Part shown: positions 61,257 to 64,000 of the stretch, piece after piece | Layout of the letters: each line of letters opens with the position of its first letter | How positions within the stretch are numbered: position 1 is the stretch's first letter | Assembly: GCA_023247085.1 (NCBI GenBank) | Contig: JAHFHC010000002.1 | Span: 35,683-99,682, forward strand | Direction of reading: 5' to 3' | DNA from: Microcaldota archaeon | Lineage (GTDB): Archaea; Micrarchaeota; Micrarchaeia; Norongarragalinales; UBA8480 | DNA length: 64,000 bases | Program-made: the position numbers and the translations under genes | The notes under the pieces: model-generated | The model's input: the letters and a program-made list of their open reading frames with translations, nothing else | Databases searched by the model: none | What the model was told of the DNA's origin: nothing

Positions 61257-62344
61257 ACGAGACAACCGCCGACGTGGTAATTGTAGGTGCAAGTGCAACT
61301 GGTTCACTAGCAGGCAGAGAAGCAGCCAAACGCGGTGCAAGTGTTTTACTATTAGAAGAAGATTCACTTCCAGGAAAGTTTCACAAATGCAGTGGGTTAT
61401 ATTCAAAGCGCGGCATTGAAAAACTAAACGTAGACTATTCCGGCTTTTTTTGCAATGAAATCAAAGGTGCAAATATTCACGCAGGAAAACACTCGTTCAC
61501 TGTTCAAAAAAAAGAATCAATAGCGCTTGTACTTGATCGACAAAAATTAGACGAAGCGCTATGTCAACAAGCTATTGACGCAGGCGCAAAATTACAAACT
61601 AGCCAAAAGATAATGCGTAAAAATGAAAATGGAATTGCATCACAAAATTCAATGTTTGGTTTTCGTTATTTAATCGGCGCAGATGGAGTTTCGTCAACGG
61701 TAGCTCATCTTTACAATTTTCCTTCAATTGGCAACGGCAACATTGCAATGTGCTATGAAGCTGAATTTGATAATTGCAATATTGAAAACCCTGAGCTTGT
61801 TGATGTATTTCTTGACCGCAAGATTTTTCCGGGTTTTTTTGGTTGGATAATTCCATCGGGCGGAAAAAAGGCGCGCATTGGATTTGGCACAACAAAACAC
61901 GCGGCATTGAAAATAGCTTTTAATAGTTTTTTTGCCTTGCCTCAAGTTCAACAAGTTCGCGGGGATAAAACGCTACGCGATTTCTGGCATGCTATTCCGT
62001 TGCGTACGCGAAAAGTTACTCAAAAACAAAACGTGTTACTTGTAGGTGATGCCGCTGGACAAGTGAAGTCAACAAGCGGCGGCGGGGTAGTGTTTGGCGG
62101 TCAATGTGCCATGTTAGCTGGAGAAATCGCTGCACGTAACTGCAATGGAGAAAATTTGAACTACGAAGCAGCATGGAGAAAAAAATTTGGCAAAGTGTTG
62201 AAAACCCACCGTGCAATACGCAAAATATTTGATGCTGTTCCAACGCCATTGCATAAGTTAACCGTCTTTGGCTTCGATAAACTATTTGTTTCAAAACTCG
62301 TTGAAAAGTTTGGCGACATGGATTACATTGCCAGCGTAAAATAA
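61253..62344 (+). CDS. Geranylgeranyl reductase-family flavoprotein
   Basis: This 363-residue FAD enzyme saturates the isoprenoid chains of archaeal lipids. The FAD-binding turn is VVIVGASATGSLAGREAAKR, then PGKFHKCSGLYSKRG (the conserved Cys), FGWIIPSGGKKARIGFG and GDAAGQVKSTSGGGVVFGGQ. It is translationally coupled to the phosphomannomutase. Confidence 0.92.
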   Translation: MNETTADVVIVGASATGSLAGREAAKRGASVLLLEEDSLPGKFHKCSGLYSKRGIEKLNVDYSGFFCNEIKGANIHAGKHSFTVQKKESIALVLDRQKLDEALCQQAIDAGAKLQTSQKIMRKNENGIASQNSMFGFRYLIGADGVSSTVAHLYNFPSIGNGNIAMCYEAEFDNCNIENPELVDVFLDRKIFPGFFGWIIPSGGKKARIGFGTTKHAALKIAFNSFFALPQVQQVRGDKTLRDFWHAIPLRTRKVTQKQNVLLVGDAAGQVKSTSGGGVVFGGQCAMLAGEIAARNCNGENLNYEAAWRKKFGKVLKTHRAIRKIFDAVPTPLHKLTVFGFDKLFVSKLVEKFGDMDYIASVK

Positions 62345-62388
62345 GTTTGGTTGTTTTAGCTTAATCTTTGCTTTCCAATTTTTTTGCT

Positions 62389-63093
62389 TTACTTTCCAAA
62401 CCTTTGTTCTGTTGTTTCAAAGAATTCTTTTGCGGCTATAAAGTCTTTTTGTTCAAACTCTGGCCATAATTTTGACGAAAAGTAAAGTTCTGAAAAAGAG
62501 TTTTGCCACGGCAAGAAGCCAGACAAGCGCTGTACGTTTCCAGTTCGAATGATTAACTGCGGTGATTCTGGCGAGTATAAGTAATTTGCAAAAGTGGATT
62601 CATCGACTGTGCTTGCGTCGACTTTTCCACTGGTTATATCCGCGGCTAAGCTCTTGCTAGCATTTAGAAGTTCTTCCCTGCCACTATACGCAATTGCAAT
62701 GTTGAGATTCTTTCCTTTTCTATCAATTGTTTTTTCTTCAACTTTCTGCATCCCGTTTTTTATTGTTTCAGGAAGCAACTCGCGTTTTCCAAAGAATTTA
62801 ATGCGGCAATCGTGGTCGCCGAACTTTGGGTGTTTCAACATGTCGTTTAAGTTTTTGTCCATTAGTTTGAACAAAACATTTAGTTCATTGTTTGAACGCT
62901 TGGAAAAATTATCAAGGGAAAGCGCCCATAAGGAAACTGTTTTTACTTCACTTTCAAATGCCCATTTGGCAAATTCGCCTGCTTTTTTAAACCCTTCCAA
63001 GTAAGCTGATTCAATTGGCAACCCTTTTTTCTTTGCAAACCGTCGGTTTCCATCAGGGATAACTGCAACACTTTCAAGTAATTGTTCAGACAT
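62389..63093 (-). CDS. uppS: cis-Prenyltransferase (undecaprenyl/polyprenyl diphosphate synthase)
   Basis: This 234-residue enzyme makes the polyprenyl lipid carrier for glycan assembly. The first motif VAVIPDGNRRFAKKKG holds the catalytic Asp, then SLWALSLDNFSKRSNNEL, IAIAYSGREEL and the C-terminal LIIRTGNVQRLSGFLPWQNS with ELYFSSKLWPEF. Together with the phosphomannomutase it supports protein glycosylation. Confidence 0.95.
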   Translation of the reverse strand: MSEQLLESVAVIPDGNRRFAKKKGLPIESAYLEGFKKAGEFAKWAFESEVKTVSLWALSLDNFSKRSNNELNVLFKLMDKNLNDMLKHPKFGDHDCRIKFFGKRELLPETIKNGMQKVEEKTIDRKGKNLNIAIAYSGREELLNASKSLAADITSGKVDASTVDESTFANYLYSPESPQLIIRTGNVQRLSGFLPWQNSFSELYFSSKLWPEFEQKDFIAAKEFFETTEQRFGK

Positions 63094-63177
63094 TTGAAAT
63101 AACCGTTTTTTCTATTTTACGACCTTTGGCCGTGGATGTTATTATAAACTCCCGTCTTTTTTAAATGTGCACCAACT

Positions 63178-63525
63178 ATGAATTCTATCTATAGAGAAAA
63201 AAACGGGAAAAAACAACGTCTATTTAGCAAATTTAAAAAAATGGGGTCAATATCGCGCTTCCTAGGATTAATGTTCCAATCCAAAGCAGCTATTCCCCTC
63301 TTATTCACTGGAAACGGCAGAATAGCAATTCACTCTTATTTTTGCCCACCCTTTGACGCGGTTTTTCTCAATAAAGACAAAGTTGTTATAAAAACATCGA
63401 CTGTGCTTCCAAATAAATTCCTCACCGTTAAAGAAAACGCATTTTTCCTTTTGGAATTACAACATGGTTCAATTTCGAAATTTGCTATTAAAAAACGAGA
63501 CAAGTTAATGTGGACAATGAAATAA
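63178..63525 (+). CDS. DUF192-family protein
   Basis: This 115-residue protein shows the DUF192 order: FLGLMFQSKAAIPLLFT, HSYFCPPFDAVFLNKDKVVI, NAFFLLELQHGSI and a closing KRDKLMW. The family is small and all-beta with unknown function, common in archaea next to secretion genes. It overlaps the next gene's GTG. Confidence 0.8.
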   Translation: MNSIYREKNGKKQRLFSKFKKMGSISRFLGLMFQSKAAIPLLFTGNGRIAIHSYFCPPFDAVFLNKDKVVIKTSTVLPNKFLTVKENAFFLLELQHGSISKFAIKKRDKLMWTMK

Positions 63526-64000
63526 GCGAAACCCTCTTCGGCTGGCGAATAATTGGCAAACCAAACAAAACAAGTCTACTTGCCAAATTCTCTTTAACCG
63601 TATCGGAGCGAGCGATTTGCGTTGACTTAGTAAAACAATTCTTTTTCTCGAATAAATCACTTGACCAACTTCTACTCAAGAAATGCGAATCGCAATTAAC
63701 ACTAATGTCACAAAAAACCTTTGACAAAATACTTATGATATGCGATTCAGTTTTGTCCGGCGTAGGGCCACTGTCAGTTTTGCTTGAAAGTGACGCAGAA
63801 GAAATATCCGCTTCACTTGGAATTGTACGAATTTACGAAAAGCACAATGGCTGGGTTGACACGCAATTAGAAATCACTTCCCCCGCTTACTTAGTTCACG
63901 TTGCTGATAAACTTTCTGCTGGTTGCGGTCGGAGACTAACTCGTGACGAACCAGTTCTAAACGCTTTTCTACCAAATGGCACACGCATACATGTGGTCTC
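63510..64000 (+). CDS. Type II/IV secretion-type ATPase (FlaI/VirB11/PilT family), 3' end outside the window
   Basis: GTG 63510 opens a frame that runs to the window end without a stop, about 163 residues. VLSGVGPLSVLLESDAEEIS, NGWVDTQLEITSPAYLVH, VADKLSAGCGRRLTRDEPV and NAFLPNGTRIHVV match the N-terminal domain of the family, before the Walker A that would come next. It probably powers an archaellum or type IV pilus. The usual NG motif after the 'EEI' strand is not seen (EEISASLG). Confidence 0.85.
   Translation, partial: MDNEISETLFGWRIIGKPNKTSLLAKFSLTVSERAICVDLVKQFFFSNKSLDQLLLKKCESQLTLMSQKTFDKILMICDSVLSGVGPLSVLLESDAEEISASLGIVRIYEKHNGWVDTQLEITSPAYLVHVADKLSAGCGRRLTRDEPVLNAFLPNGTRIHVV

Noticed and set aside
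1-64000. CRISPR array, insertion sequence, rRNA or replication origin
   Set aside because: No regularly spaced repeats, transposase, rRNA segments or Cdc6/origin-like repeat clusters were seen.

Overview
The window is a stretch of an archaeal chromosome, most likely from a DPANN lineage. Diapherotrites- or Micrarchaeota-like is my best guess, but this is inferred from gene content and not proven. The archaeal evidence is direct: an archaeal-type ProRS, class I CCA-adding enzyme, membrane-bound LonB, FtsZ-SecE-Spt5-uL11 order, uL1-uL10-P1 stalk genes, Rpo7-Spt4-eS24-eS27 order, Kae1/Sua5/Bud32, a Hel308-type helicase, archaeal SecD/SecF, CDP-archaeol synthase (CarS) and a geranylgeranyl reductase. 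Genes are tightly packed on both strands, many with 4-base start/stop overlaps, and A/T-rich promoter boxes and T-tract terminators are visible.

Layout. 1-5.5 kb: truncated HTH gene, small conserved protein, proS-GNAT-methyltransferase operon, cca, GNAT. 5.5-17 kb: lonB and RNase Z diverging, HAD phosphatase, membrane protein, pheST, two tandem paralogous membrane proteins, AMP phosphorylase. 17-23 kb: ftsZ-secE-spt5-rpl11, an opposing HD phosphohydrolase, then rpl1-rpl10-rpl12. 23-33 kb: metallo-hydrolase, triple thioredoxin-fold membrane protein, adk, tRNA-Lys, PIN protein, rpo7-spt4-rps24e-rps27ae, CPBP protease, the three-gene t6A cluster, an EamA exporter and the 37-residue eL41 gene. 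33-43 kb: an accessory region of Nudix, HAD, nucleoside hydrolase, several GNATs (one a decayed tandem copy), two M20 peptidases, a DUF1611-like P-loop protein and a large possible ATP-grasp protein. 43-53 kb: Ski2/Hel308-like helicase, two Nudix genes (one frameshifted), an LDH/MDH-like protein, tRNA-Gln, a RelE-type toxin-antitoxin pair, carS, secD/secF, tRNA-Leu. 53-64 kb: two unknown proteins (one kinase-like), aspS, PP2C phosphatase, tRNA-Pro, tRNA-Arg, an apparently highly expressed small membrane protein, RHH-nucleotidyltransferase fusion, phosphomannomutase, geranylgeranyl reductase, cis-prenyltransferase, DUF192 protein and a truncated secretion ATPase.

The most striking observation is in the tRNA genes. 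All five (Lys, Gln, Leu, Pro, Arg) are interrupted, with eight introns in total; three genes carry two each, in the D-loop, anticodon loop and T-loop. Six of the eight share one design: a roughly 10-bp pyrimidine/purine hairpin (CTTTTCTTTT against AAAAGAAAAG) followed by a second copy of the AAAAGAAAA tract, in four cases presented as the loop of a second hairpin. This looks like one intron family that has spread between tRNA genes and between positions within them.

A second new-looking feature is an N-terminal domain of about 100 residues that appears shared by the two tandem membrane proteins (13-15.5 kb) and the PP2C phosphatase (55.6 kb). No CRISPR array, rRNA, insertion sequence or replication origin was recognised.
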